64,000 nucleotides of DNA from Tricholoma matsutake (lineage: Eukaryota > Basidiomycota > Agaricomycetes > Agaricales > Tricholomataceae). The notes below the pieces were generated by a model. That model saw only the letters and a list, made by a program, of their open reading frames with translations, was not told where the DNA came from and did not search any database. Position 1 is the first letter of the stretch, and each line of letters opens with the position of its first letter. The position numbers and the translations under genes were made by a program. This document shows positions 34,373-47,807 of the stretch, one piece after another. The DNA is taken from contig AP026544.2 of the NCBI GenBank assembly GCA_026075535.2, positions 1,426,001-1,490,000 of the forward strand, in the 5' to 3' direction.

Positions 34373-36900
34373 CTACTGTATCCATACTTTGTCCCAGAGC
34401 ACAGATTCATGATAAGAACGACAGATATTTTTTTTGTTAAAGTACGCAAATTGGTTAGCTGGAGGATAAAGAAGAATCAAGGCGTCATGGGGCTCCAAAG
34501 GAAACTGGCAACTCGAGATGCAGTTATAACAACCGATGAAGTTGGAATTGCCAGAAAGATCAGGCCCAATGACTACCACACATTGGCCTAGCACTGCTTG
34601 GATCAGCTGGGCATCTGAAGCGTTTACTGCACCTTCTCTTTCAGTAGTTGCTTCTGGTACGATGTACTTCAAGGGAAATTTGACCTGGGTCGCCATGAGC
34701 CCCAGTTTGACCATCACTGAACTATCCAATCCTTTCCACAGATGGTTGAGCACTAACACACCCCGACATCCTTCATACTTCCCCCCTCGATAGTAGATGC
34801 CCTCCTTTGTCCCTAGAATGACAATGTCAAGGCGTTTGTTGTCAAGTCGCAGGTCTAGCAGCCACTCTCCTAAGTCTTGTGAGTTGGACAGAGTAGCTTC
34901 AGTCTATGTGACACATACCAAGCTTTACCATGGGTTTAGTCGGCAAACAAGAGGCCGGGTCCCAAGCCACATCAAGGGATGTTTCTCGTGAATCGGAATG
35001 AATTGGCGTAGTAGGACGAACAATCAGTCTGGTTGACAACATGCCCCTTGGAATCCATTGCGCTTTCAACAACAACAAACCAGTCCTGGTGAAAGTTCAA
35101 TTAGTCAGCCCAAGGATCGCCATAATCGCACTCACACTAGCTCTAACACCTCGTCGTTGTTGACCTCAACAGTGGTTTTCATGGTTTGTGTGTCAATCCT
35201 AAGAGTGACACTAAACTTTTCATTCACAATAAGGGTAGAGCCAAGAATGGCCCTTCAGATTACCCTTGATAACACGAATGTTCATGCCACGAAACGGATC
35301 ACCAGTACGCATGGGATCTCTAGTTCGTGCCTTACCACACCCTGGTTTTTCCTCAACTACACCCAATCCAGCACCAGAGGTGTAGATGTTCTTCTTCCAA
35401 TTGAGATGAGTCTGTTCAACTTGGAACTATGAAGGTCAGATACAGGCAGAATGATCAGAGCTGGTTCAAATACCTCTTCGCCAACAGAGCCTTGACATTC
35501 CAGTTCTCCAACTGTTGTACTATATAGCATTACTAATCCTCCATATACCTCTGTAATAAAACCCTCCCACCCTTGATGTTCTCCACAGATAATCGTCACA
35601 TAATCACCACAGGTGAAAGCCCTCTGTATGTCCCGCAGAGGCACTTCAACAAGTGGATTGTCATCAGAAGTCTCAATTTGAGCCGTCTCCGAGTTATCAA
35701 TGCTAATAATGTGACCCAGCATTCCCTGAAGCTGGCCTGAGTGTACAAGCACCTTTTCAGATGCCCCAAACTGAACTTTTGATTGAATGACTCGTATCGC
35801 TTGTCATACATCTACCTTGCTTGATTTGTCAAAGAACACAAGCTCCTTCTCCTTTGGTAGCACATCGACATCATCTAAATCCATTGTTTTGAAAATTTGC
35901 ATCCAAAATCCATCAGGTGTGAAAGTTTTTCCACAAAACCTGTATAGACCACAACTACGATGCCTGACTTCCCTAGTTCCCAGGCTGTCTTTGATGATAT
36001 TGGGATCAAAGAGAGCTTGGGGCAGTCGCCCACGAGAGTCAGGGTTAAGCGACAACCTAGGTATAAAAATTGCCTCCACAACGTCCTCATGAACATCAGT
36101 TACAAACCCTAAGTTGTGGTGATAATGGCCACCACGCCGAAGTCACACCCATGAGCCCAACTTGAAAGTTTGTGATGCAGATGAGGGCATCAAGATTCCA
36201 ACACGATCTTCTAATGTCACGAACGTTAAATGGGACTTGTTTGACCCAAGAAAAGATACCGGAGTGATGCCCTTGAGAAAGGCACCCAGCAACAATCTTG
36301 CATCAACCGTAGATCAATGAATCTCGATATAGATAGCACCGGGTTGGTGGTCGCAGTAGAAAACAGAAAGTACAGGGAAACTCAAGGATCCAGCTGATGC
36401 AGCTTCCATGCATTTGAGCAGAATTTCATGTTCGCAACCTTCCTGAACAGAGGTCAACAAAATGCACAGAAATTTGGAAAAGCATGCAGAACATACGTCA
36501 ACTGACAGTCTCCAAATTTCTGGGTCATCCAAGGAAGGATAGAGCACGGTGTCTTCAACAACATCTACAATGCCCGAACCCTGTGCCAAAACTGATGTGG
36601 ATGTGGTAGCAACACCAGCATATCAGCCCTTGATAGCCAAAGCGACACCTTCTAGATGCGCTGCCTCCTCTTCCATGGTCGTATCAGCAGGCATCCAAGA
36701 AAACTGAGAGGTTCCAGTGAGAGGTTTATTGTGAACAACGAAACCTAGGGGGATCCGCTGAGTTATCTGCCAAAGGTGGCAAATGTACCCTTACCGTCAC
36801 TGTCGTCATCCTCCGTTTCTGAGTCTGTCACGTCGCCATCCTGATCGACGGATGCCTCTAGGTCTAGGAAAGACAATACTGACGAGTTCTGAATAATATT
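34373..36900 (-). pseudogene. SPT5-like transcription elongation factor copy (NGN/KOW), broken
   Basis: Read from about 36900 downward: an acidic start (D-L-E-A-S-V-D-Q-D-G-D-V-T-D-S-E, 36870-36810), an NGN-like block (36530-36314), and two KOW-type stretches, V-H-S-G-Q-L-Q-G-M-L-G-H-I (35745-35700) and G-D-Y-V-T-I-I-C-G-E-H-Q-G-W-E-G (35620-35560). The far C-terminal block has V-V-V-I-G-P-D-L-S-G-N and an F-N-K-K-N-I-C-R-S ending near 34376. Stops at 36314 and 35804 are TGA at positions consistent with Arg; the part 35340-34790 has many frame breaks. SPT5 with SPT4 binds RNA polymerase II during elongation. Divergent extra SPT5-like genes are common in mushroom genomes. Confidence 0.7.
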
Positions 36901-38289
36901 TGAGTGCAAAGTGCAGATCAAGCTAGCACTCACTTACCTTTGCCCATTTAACTGAACATTTAGGCATTTACCACTATCCTTTGTACAAGTATGGTAGTTG
37001 TGGCTATTCTTACAACTGTCAAAAGTCTTAATACATATCATTTACACCCCTACAGGGTCACAGACTTACTACTTACTCTGTTCTCTCTTGGCAGGTGGTG
37101 GTTGAATGCAGAGGAAAGAAAATATGACATGATCAAACAAGTCCCACTATAGCGTGTTCAGCACAGAAGTTGCCGTTTTGCCAACTGTTATGTTGGATGT
37201 TGTTTGGTTCTAGGGCTGTTTTCACTCTTGTTTCACTTCCACCACCATCTCCCACTCCATGAACTGGATTCAAGTGTTTACATGGTAAGTGCCGAAATCT
37301 TGTTGTATGATACGCCCTGGCTAACCAATAAGCTACAGCGTACTCACTTTTTGAGAAGATTGTACAAGGTCCAGGCGAGCACCTTTGTTGGCTGCGATAT
37401 TTTCTTTCAAAAATTCAGCTCTGTACCTTCGAGTACCTGTTTTAGAATACTATATACTACACTACATCTACCACATGATTGAAAACCGCCGTACAAGACC
37501 CCAGAAGCTCCTGCAATTTGAGGTCTGTCCGGATTCGAAAATTGTCATACGATTGAAAACCATCTCAACTTTGCAATGATGACATACCGGCATCTAAGAG
37601 AGTTTAGTTGCTGGTAATGACGTCACTGCAGGTTTATGGTGTATACGACATGAACAAAAATATGTTTTGCAAAGCGCCGGTGAGACATAAGTCGTACCCT
37701 TTCTCATGTCACTCTCTAACAGATCTTCAGGTATCCGGCAGTCATCCCTACCCTTTTGTTAACAATGTTATTTGCAACCCACAGCAGAACATTGCATGCG
37801 TCATGGTCTAGCAGCCGACCCACATTTCGACGCTGGTGATCCCCCAGGTAGGTTGTGACTGTGATTGCTCTTTGAACTAACCTCACCAGAATGGTAGTTC
37901 CTACGACAACTATGTTCACCGCGAACATGTATTCAGATGAATGAGTGACTGTTATAGGTAGGTCATGCCTGGATTAATTCAGAGAATCTGATCTGATGAA
38001 TATGCAAACCAGTATTCTACTGCATCGACCAACTCTTCGTGGGCAATAGACCCATCCCTGGCATGTTTGTTGTTAGACATGAGTAGACGACACCCTCCTA
38101 GAGCAAATATCACAGTTGATCCTCTACAGATCAGGAATTCATTGTACAGCAGCTGATTATCTAGTTCTCCTTGCAAATCCACAAAAGAGCAAATATTACT
38201 ACTGTAATCAATATGATGTGATAGTCATAAAAGGGTTTATGAGATAAGCTTGAAGCGAGACCTTCCGCAGCAGGGAAGGTCTCACCTAA
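36901..38289. other. Segment without an identified gene
   Basis: AT-rich, short ORFs only, none with a domain that I recognise. It may contain the 5' end and short first exons of the gene that is clear from 38290 on, but I could not chain exons here with confidence. Confidence 0.35.
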
Positions 38290-41200
38290 GTTCTCTCTGC
38301 CTACCATGAACGTTACTTCTGGTTTACAACTGTTCAATCCTCCAAACAGAGACCCACATCTCCCTTGACTATATTCAACCAACTCACACCCGCTGATCAA
38401 GGGCAAACATGGAAAAATCATTATTATGTTGCAAGACTTGTCTACTTTTGCAATGGCAGACAATCTCAACGCTGCGTCAGAGATGGAGGTGCCTGCTATG
38501 AAGGAAGAAAATGACAAAAAGGGTCAGTGACATTTAGCATTCAGCTTGTACTATATCTTACTAGTCCATCCAGGGTTCTCCCTTTTGTGTCCAAGCAACA
38601 AGGATTACCTGCTAGCGAGGAATGTCAAGGACAGCGGAGATCCTTACAAGGATAAATTAAAATCATGGGCCATGGGCAAGTTTGTGCAAAATTTGAAAGC
38701 TTATTTCATGGCTGACCACCTCACAGGAGTGTGTACAATGCTGACTGACTTCGTTGGATGGAACAGATGTGAGATGCCATTCTTGGGCCTCTGGGGGAAA
38801 TGTCAGACAAGAAAGCTAAATTCGACAAGAACACATCTGGTTACATCAGGGGAGTCACTTTCAAAAGGTCCCGTCATGCCATAGCAACTCGAAATGGCGA
38901 CCGATGTTACAGCATTGCCGCTACTTTTCAAGAGCCAAGATTGTTAGATGCTCCAAGCGCAGGATCAAAATATGGTGAAGGAATAGATGCTGATGTTCGC
39001 ATGAGGAAAGAAATTCTTGAAGTACATCTTGATGTTCGAGCAAGATTTGAGATAAATTGACATGTTGTGTTTCTAGCTCAGCGCCTTCTCGGCAATGAAA
39101 GGCCTGGAGTGGGGGCCAGAAGGCTTGATCGATAAAATGTGTACACAAGCTGCAGTTGCAAACACCCCTCAAATCAGCATTACAGACAATGTTTGTTATC
39201 CTGCTTTCCAACTCAACATTGCCACTGCAGTTTCTAAGCGCTTCAAATCAGGTAGTGTTCATTTTCATTCGCAGATTTGGAAGTATTCAATAGTCCATAT
39301 AGTCAATGTGTTCAAGCGGTCTCTGGGTCACGCTGCTGGCACACACATCGATGGCAGCAATTCACCAGCATGCCCAACTGCATTGTTGAATTGGAGCAAA
39401 CCTCATCCGGATGTAGACGAGGAGTTATTCAGCATCCTTGATTGGGGTATATCTTGGGTAATGGAAGAGTTTTCTACATTGTATTTCTCCAGTCTCCACT
39501 TCCATGGGGGCAGCCAGCCTTTCTACTGTACTCCATACTGCATTGACAACACGAGTCACAACTGCTTAACATTGATAGGGTATCCTCTGAACAAATCCTT
39601 GAATGGCACTAGTTCCATGGTGTTTGCAGCCTTACCAGATGGGAAATTACTCAAAAGTTATTGAGAGATGCAGTTACCTGCATAGGTACAAATTATCACA
39701 TTGTTGTCTATAATCTAAATGATAACCACAGTATCATGGGACAACCTCAATGTCATTCCTGCACCCAGGCAACTTTCACCACCGATGGGCACTGCATCAT
39801 GGACACCGAAGACTATATCAACTTCATGGTCCATTTGTTCGCACAGCAAATGACTTATTATATCAGCCAAACCAATCCAAAGGCACTGCTTAGGTTCGAT
39901 CAGGATAAATTCTTTTCTAGCTTTTCCTACATAAATGATGAAGGTGTACGTGTTGGTCTGAAACCCTCCCCCTATCGTCCTGGATGGAGCGGGCGCAACA
40001 CAGAGATTGGTACCGTGTATAAAGAAAGGTTGAATGAACTTTCAGAAGAGGAATTGAGGGTGTTGCACAATTCCGATTCGATTTCCCAAGCACCATATGC
40101 AAACAATGTTCTGCTTTCTGCAAAAATACACTGGGAGGAACAGCTACAAGAAACCTCAATGTCCATTCTGATCTGTGCCATTACTGAAGCGGTGTCCCCA
40201 TGGAACGTCATTGGAGGACGACCTGCCGCCCGGAAAGGTTTGTCTTGCATTCTGCTTCTGATATCGCGTTAACAACAGCTCGCTACTATAGGGATAGTGG
40301 AACAGTTGCGCAGTACCAAGAAAGAGACGTATGCGAGGGATCTTGTTGGCATTAAGTTGAAACAGAAGAAGCGCGAATGGAAAGTCAGCCCTCCCGCTGG
40401 TAAGATCGATCGCCTTCTATTCGATGTAAAACTTAAACTGCCCAGCCAAGAAAAGGAAGACAGGAAAGGAACAGAAAAAGGCAAAGAAGAAGAAGCAGAG
40501 AGACGGCAATGATTCAGAAGAGGAAGATGAGATTCAAGGCGACTCTGATGAAGGATCTGATGATGAGGATGACGAGGAGATGGAGGCATTTCTTAAAGAT
40601 ATAGACCCTTCGGTTATCCTAAGAAACCATAGCAGTGATGGAGGGTCTTCCAACAACAGTATGTTTTGAGTATGATGGCTATATGAAGGTTGATACCAAT
40701 TATATTCAGGGATCGCAAGCATGAAAGAGACAAAGGGAAAGAAGAGGATATTTTATGATGCAGATTCTGATGATGAAAGCGACGAGGAGGATGCTTTGGA
40801 AGAGACAGACGACAGGCAGGACCATCATACTAATGGCGATAAATTTATCGGCATTGTAATCACTACACGACCTCCAAAAGGTTGGTATCCATGTGGTAGA
40901 TTATGATAGAATCTCATTCTATATATTCAGCTGGCAACACTAACCATGGTAGCCTGGACAGCATGGCTCAGGATAATATGTACATCGATTATGCAGGTTG
41001 GGGTCTGTAGTCCAGTACTTAACAGCAGGCTTACTCCATTTCCTAGCTGGAACATTACCTTTGCCAAGCAGTGGCAACCCCAGTCCACACAGTCTGCTTC
41101 GGGTGTCTCTGATAGAGAAACAACAGACTGATCATTTGAGAACAGGTCCAAAGTCACCTCTAACAGCTATTATGGAGGAATATTTACTAGTGCTTCTTGG

Positions 41201-42959
41201 GTCCATTGAACACACGTCAGGCAGCGATTTAGCGGGAGCTCTGAGCTACACAGACCTTATAGACTCAGACTTGTATTATGCTATGGGAAAGAAAGATGCT
41301 CCATCGATCATGGTCAACCTCCTCCATCAGTTCAATCAACTTATCAGGAGTCACACTGCTATTGGATTTGTACTGCAGATAGTATGCCACTGCCTTTTAC
41401 TCCTGAACCTTATATTGTGGGAATGGTTGGAGGGTGAAATCAAGAATTCATACCAAAACTATCGCCACTGGTTGTGTCCTCTATGTCTCCGTGTACAGGG
41501 TTTACTTGATTCTCAGCCACAAACATCCACAGAGCTTCGTGTAGACGATTTTATTACCGGTCTTTCACCAGCTGTCCCTATCTATCGCCATATTGGCTGT
41601 GTAAAACGTCGGTATGACTTGGAAAGTTCACAAACAAGACTATGGGATGTGGATATCCTGCTGGAAAAAATTCTTGTTCAATGGTTTGACTTTCCTTCTG
41701 AACCAAATTTCTGTTTGCGGGTGCTCTTTGTTCGAGAGATTGTGGATGCCATAGGTTGTGATGCTTTGTTTCTTCAGCCTGTATGGCAAATAGCATCATC
41801 AGTTTCATGGGTTTTATTCAAGAATATCCCCCCAAATCCTACTCGAGCCGATCTCCACAAGTGGGCTTTGAGCGAACTCTGCCACCATGCCTTGGTGCAA
41901 ACTGGCAGCAAATCTAGGGAGATTTTGAGCCAAATTGGGTGCCACTTTGGAAAGCTGTGTCCAGGTGAGAAGGCTTTGTCTTCTTGGGTCATTAAAGAGT
42001 TATCTTCACCGTCACGCACTCCCCGATCTCCCTCACCCAGAAACATTTTAGTGCTCCCAGACGAGGCACAGATGCACAGGCTTGTCACCCAAATCGAGCT
42101 TTTATACACTTTTTTGGACCATCCACACCAGCACATTGTTGTTCCTCATGATTGCGGCCAAACCCTAGAGGAACGCGATGCAAAGGCCAGGGCCGTGTTC
42201 CTCTTACATGTTCAAGAAAATGCTGATAAAAAGCTCCCATTCTGCGATTACACACCCTCTCATCTATGCATTCTGGAGCCCGGAGGGCTGTTTAGCCCCG
42301 ATGCCATATCCACCTGGGAAGGACTCTTCAGTGCGTTGGTTTTCAGAGGTGTCACCTATCACACAGATTTTCTACACCAGCAAAAACGAATATTTCAACA
42401 TCCGTCTGATTGGCAGGAGTTATACAAGAAGCTATCATCAGTTCATCCTCCAATTTATTTCTGTGACAAGAACACCTATAGACAATGCATGGATGCACAG
42501 GACATCCGCCACATCCCTGCATTTTGGGAAGCATCAGGTGATTTGGAGTTGGCAGGATGGGTAAAGGATGCGAGACCCATCAAATTTGAAACGTTATACA
42601 ATACATTTCTCAAGGGGACCCTCGGCAAGAGAAAGGCATTTCTGGGATTCGGGGCCTTAAAATTGTTTTTGCTCATGTCAGACTATGCAATAGCTGGGAA
42701 GACAACAATGCCATCGCCCACTTTGGTGGGCAAGATAATATATGAAATCGGTTGTGGCAGTTTGAAGGGACTGTTGCGTTTGGGATTTGCTTGCATGGAT
42801 GTTGAGTCAACTGTTCAGGCCTTTACAACGGTCCATGATTTTCTTATGCATGCCATCCCAGATCGTCGTCATCAACAGATGGGCTTTGGGGTGATATTTG
42901 TTGAGTATGCGCTCTGCAAGTCTGGTCGGCTCGACATTAGTATATTCAGAAACGTGTAA
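38290..42959 (+). CDS. Long multi-exon gene of the 35-kb element, possible 2OG-Fe(II) oxygenase segment
   Basis: The 5' end is uncertain. Readable blocks: 38310-38515, 38560-38840 and 38800-39027; an intron at 39028-39082 (GTACAT...CTAG, about 55 nt) joins a block to 39240; another probable intron ends near 39292; then a block with G-T-H-I-D-G-S-N-S-P (39340-39365) and F-S-S-L-H-F-H-G-G (39485-39515). The H-x-D followed about 50 residues later by a His in a Gly-rich turn is the pattern of 2OG-Fe(II) dioxygenases such as TET/JBP, but I cannot align the rest, so this is tentative. An acidic linker (40505-40660, 40720-40800) follows, and the last exon (about 41000-42959) encodes some 620 residues of unknown fold. 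TGA at 39661 may be a defect or lie by an intron. I recognise the family as recurrent in Agaricomycetes. Confidence 0.45.
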
Positions 42960-43072
42960 GAAAAAATATAGAGTCAGACCAGGCCCATACTATAGCATAT
43001 TTCAATATTACTCCAAAGGGCAGGACAGTCGCCCAATTTTAGATGACAGCGCTATCAGGGAGAAAACAGAAA

Positions 43073-45615
43073 CTAAGCTAGGAGGCCAGGAACAATTACG
43101 AATAGAATATTAGGCATAAGAGCTAACACCATCCCATTTGCGTGCTGTCCTACAGTGGGTTCAAAGGAACCAGCAGCAAAACCTACTGTCACCACAGAGT
43201 TGTCGATGAGGTCGCATTTACCCCCACCCCATAGGGGCAAATCATTCAGTTTGTCAAAGCTGGTCTTGTCAAACTGAAATCCCGTTTGGGTCACATCAAA
43301 AATAGGGACTAAACAGCTGAGTTAGCGCCACCAATGCAATTCCAAAATTAGCGACTCATTCATACCAGGCTGATCAAAATCGAGAAAGCTCAGATAATTA
43401 TCCATGCTCATTTTAGAGGAACTTTTCGTGGGAGAGGAGTACTTGGACAGGTGAGCACCTGAATACTTTTTTGGAGCTAAGTTATGATCAGTACTACTCG
43501 AAGCATCCACCGTTTTCCATGAAAAACTTACAGCCGGAACTGGCACCCTCTTTTTGCGTAGAGAGCGCAAATGTGGGCCCCGAAACAGGACCCACAAGGT
43601 CACGTACCCCAAATGCATTGCCTAGATATCCCACCATTAACTGAAATTCCTGACTGAGCAGGACCAAACAAAGACAGTGAACTTGTTTGTCCGAATCATA
43701 GCCTGTGCTGTACGGGGTCCTGAGATAGGTGTCCCTGACACAGCCTGTAATCAAAAATACCGCGTTCTCCCCTGTGTCAGAAATTACCAGCCTGAAATCC
43801 TTTGCCCTGACAAACGACAGGCTTGCACGAGCAGGATTTAAGAAACATCCATAATGTTCGAATGCCAGGGCAGCATCCAAGTTCCTGTCCCAGGACCGTG
43901 AGTAAAACAGCTGCAAAACTAGACCTGATATTTTTTTAATAACATACTCTTTTTGCACCCCATACAAATCTGGAGCGATTAGGGAATATTTTATATACTT
44001 ATCAGCATCAACCACATCCTTGGAACTATGTGGCGACATGTAGACATATCTGAAATAGCATTAAGTCTCAAAATTGAACCAACAAATGCAATCCCCTTAT
44101 GGCAACTTTGATTTCAAGGACTTGTAGACATCCCTGAGCGCCTCGTCTTGAAGGCTTTCATTGAGCACAGTTCCATCTTTGACCATTGCTTTATCCTTTT
44201 GGAGACATTCTGATGTTTCTTCAGGAGTCAGAGATCGTTCTTCCTTAGGCGCCATAGGTCCGTCGCCAATGCTAGAAACAAAAGAGGTTCGGCATTAAAT
44301 GCAAGGTAATCAGAATAGCAGATGGTATTTAATACATTTTCTCCTTCCACGCCCTCTTCCTGGCAGGCTTCCCCTGTCAAGACCTTTGTGTCCACATAAG
44401 GTAAGAAAACAGGTGGACAATAATAAAGCAGTTCTGACCTCTTGTCAGACTCATCATCCACCAACTGGGCCCTTGAAATCGAGAAGTCTACCTCAGAGTC
44501 ATCAATGAAGTCCCGATCATCAGAATCTTCTTTGCATATCAATTTGGCAGAAATTTTAGACTTCTTCACAGCCACGCCTCTTTCCTTGGAGCACTTGATA
44601 ACCAGATGAGAGGGCTGTTTGACATCCTCTGACTCAGAATCTGACGATATAGAAATAACCAATGGTTCTCGCAGATGACCGGCTTTCCGCTGTTTGCCCC
44701 TATAAAAAGACAATTATAAGACCCCGAGAACAAAAGAAATAGCACATACACATAAGGCCTAGCTTTTCTAGATTTTCTACGATGTTCATGTTCCTCTTCA
44801 GAAAATGGGGATTGTTCTCTAGTATGTCTTAAGAAACATTTAACCTAAGCAGGAGCTATGATGAAAAATAAAAATAAGATAAAAACCCACCCTTTCTTTT
44901 TCTGTTGTCTGTGCCCACTGAAAATCAGTGCAAAGAAACCAGGATGGCCAAACCAAAACATACCCCTTAATTTTTGTAGAATCCACTGTGCTATCACTCG
45001 CGTCTTCTTCAGACAAGGGAGCAGGCTCTCTGAGATGACTAAGAATATGTCAATAAAAATTTTGAGGTAAGAACTTAAAATGGTTGGATACACACCTTTT
45101 CCCTTTAGGCTGCTGTTGGTACCTACTAAAATTAAAATGAGAAGAAACCAGGAAGAGTAAAATTGCTACATACACCTTATCTTTCCTCAAATCTCTAGGA
45201 CAGTTTCCAGTGTTGTCTTCTGAACTGGAACTCGATGTCGCTGGTAAGGACTCCTGCTCCTTGGAAGCTTTTGTAGCTTTCGTTGTAATCCCAGAGGTTT
45301 CATGTTTACTGTCGGATGAACATCAAGTGAATCAATGCTTTGTTGCACAACTTACAGCAGTTCCTTTTCCAAGGTAACATCAACATCTGCCGGACGCGGG
45401 CTGTACAATCATGTGAAAATTAAAGGATCAAACCATAGAAACAATACAGACCTGGAAGTACAGTTGTAGGCACCTTTCTCCATAAGTCGCTTCAGTTGCT
45501 GGGGACGAGCGGGGGTTGGGGTAGAATCCCTGTCCGCTTGTTCTATTGGCATTTGGCTACCAGGGTGCTTTTGGCCACGCTGGGCAGTTGGAGGGGACTT
45601 TCTTGTGATGGCCAT
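43073..45615 (-). CDS. Multi-exon gene with acidic repeats, expanded Agaricomycete family, unknown function
   Basis: ATG at 45613-45615, first exon 45451-45615, second exon 45356-45400, then several short exons to 44713, followed by larger exons 44713-44230, 44039-43512, about 43497-43370 and 43321-43073. Junctions use GT-AG and keep phase where I checked. The N-terminal half is Lys/Ser/Asp/Glu-rich with recurring H-x-R-E-P/Q units followed by S-E-E or S-D-S-E-S-E-D. The C-terminal half has aromatic-rich blocks (L-V-L-Q-L-F-Y-S-R-S-W; F-D-K-L-N-D-L-P-L-W-G-G-G) typical of a family present in many copies in mushrooms. No stop breaks the chain, so it may be functional. Gypsy-2 lies only 56 bp upstream of the ATG. 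Confidence 0.55.
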
Positions 45616-45670
45616 GACAGGCAGGACTCCCAGTTCCTGCCTACCTCAGAACAAACAAAGCATCAGAAAC

Positions 45671-46376
45671 TGTCAAGAACCGTTTCTTGCCTGATCAGAA
45701 CCCACATCCATCTGACTCTTTCCCGCACGTCAAACATGACTTTTGTCTACGCCTCCCAATTTTGTTCCTGGCTGCCTTGCACTGCCCACGCTGCTGTGCA
45801 TCAGGCCACCTTGTACAGCATCCATGGCTGCCTTTCCAAGGCTGCCATCTCTATTGCAAATTTGACTATGGATTCCTGTGCAGCTCCCATAGGTAATTTA
45901 TCTACGCAGTCAAGACACTGCCGCAGTCTTCATTCCTGTTCCACATTATTCTGGACTACAGTATTTAAGCTTAGTTAGTTTCGCCTTGTATTCCTCAGTT
46001 TGTATATCAACATAGACTCAACTTTACCCTGCCAATCTAAAACCTCCTTCTACTCCAACCCCTGTCCTCTAAGAGTCTGAACTACATTCGACTCAACCTC
46101 TAGTATCCCTCCAAAGTTCTAGTCTCATCTGAACTCAACCTAAGTCCCTCCGTACTCCTCCCTGCATTTACCTGCACTTTCCTGCTCCTACCTCTAAACC
46201 CTCGACTTGAAATTAGGACACCAGACGAGGTGAAGGGCACAGCTTCTTACAAGCTGAAGCCAAGTCCTTTCCATTCCCCCTCCCGCAGAATCCGCATCGA
46301 CCCAACAATCTCCCGCTATCATCACCCGCAGTGTCCAGTCAGATTCTGAAGCGGCCTCTAGGATCAGTTCTTAACA
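45671..46376 (+). repeat. 5' LTR of Gypsy-2
   Basis: 706 bp, TGTCAAGAACC...TTCTTAACA. It matches 52706-53411 almost throughout. Confidence 0.97.
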
Positions 46377-46416
46377 GTATATATGAACTCACACTTCACT
46401 CATCCATTTCCTCTCT

Positions 46417-47807
46417 ATGACCCCTACTGAGACCCGCCAGCGCACAACAAGAAACTCCCAATGTGCCAGTACTATTCCAGGGATCTCTGCAATCCAGCGA
46501 TCCACCCTTTCCGACCCTCGACCCGCCACTACTTTTGGAGTGTCTTCCAGACCCTCAAACATCTTTCGACAAATCGGCTCAGGAGCTCCCTCAATCAGTG
46601 CCAACCTCATGTCTGCCCATGCCCCACAACCTTCCGGCAACCCAGAAGGTTTTCGATCAAGAACTCCCCTTGAGTACATAGGAGGCATCAACCAGCCTGA
46701 ACCCTTCAGGTCGGAAGATCCTGGTCTAGAGGACGGACCCCCCAGCAGACCCGACGACCCTAGTGGTCCTGACGGCCCTGGGGGTGACCCTGATCCCAAT
46801 GATCCTGAGGATCAACCTCCTGCAGGGGAAACCCTGACCCAGGGGATAGGTTCATAGATGTCCTTTACAACCTCTCGGAGAGTATCTGCACCCTTCATCA
46901 GAATAACACACCCAAGACCGAAAAAATCAAAGTTCGCAACCCCGACACTTTCAACGGTGCCAATCCAAAGAAACTTAGAGACTTCTTAGTCTCCTGCAAT
47001 TTTCATTTCTGCGACCATCCACACATATTTTTCTCTGATGAGAAAAAGATCATATTCATCCTTTCTTATCTTAAGGGATCAGCTCTCAGTTGGTTTGAGC
47101 CTGGTCTGAATGACCCGACAGATTCCGCACACTGGATGTGGGACTACGAAGCTTTCCTTGCCGAGCTGGAAAGCAACTTTGGTCCGCACGACCCGGTCGG
47201 AGATGCAGAAAAAGCTCTCTCTGATTTAGCAATGAAGAAAGGTGGTCGTATCACGAAATATAACGTTGACTTCTGGGAATTAGCTTCTAGGGTCAACTGG
47301 AATGAAGCAGCCCTTCACAACCACTATTTCCGTGGTCTTCCGCTCTGGCTTTGCATAGAAGTTCTCTGGGGTGGTAAACCCAATACTCTGGCAGAACTGC
47401 GCTTGAAAGCGCAGGACAGTGATGACATCTACTGGATGCAAGAAGACAAATCCCATTTCGAAACAAAGAATTCCAGTAACATCACTAACTCTAGTTGGAA
47501 GGACTCTTCAAAAAGCCCTTCCCCGTTGACAAACCAAGCATCTTCAAACTCCACCCATGGTAACACCTCCAACCAGCAGTCTTCTGTGACAAAGAACACT
47601 TCCTGGGACAAGCCCAAGTCGTCCATCTCCAATAAGTTGGGGAAGAATGGCAAGCTTACTGGGGAGGAACGAGAATGTCGCATGAGAGAACGACTTTGTC
47701 TCTACTGCGGTGAGGAAGGGCACATAGCAGGAAACTGCCCGAAATCCAAAGCTGCAAAAGCCCGTGCATCCACTGTCATTCCCAAGACTACGGACTCAGA
47801 AAAATAG
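46417..47807 (+). pseudogene. Gag of Gypsy-2
   Basis: The N-terminal 147 codons (46417-46857) are Ser/Pro/Gly/Asp-rich. The retrotransposon-gag domain starts in another frame (D-R-F-I-D-V-L near 46845) and runs without stop through a CCHC knuckle (C-L-Y-C-G-E-E-G-H-I-A-G-N-C, about 47698-47740) to TAG 47805-47807. One small indel near 46800-46840 therefore separates the two parts. If that indel is a sequencing error, gag would be intact. The product would form the virus-like particle. Confidence 0.85.

Noticed and set aside
38290..45615. KDZ transposase in the 35-kb element
   Set aside because: I looked because KDZ elements carry TET/JBP genes, but found no CxC-type zinc finger or KDZ DDE block on either strand.
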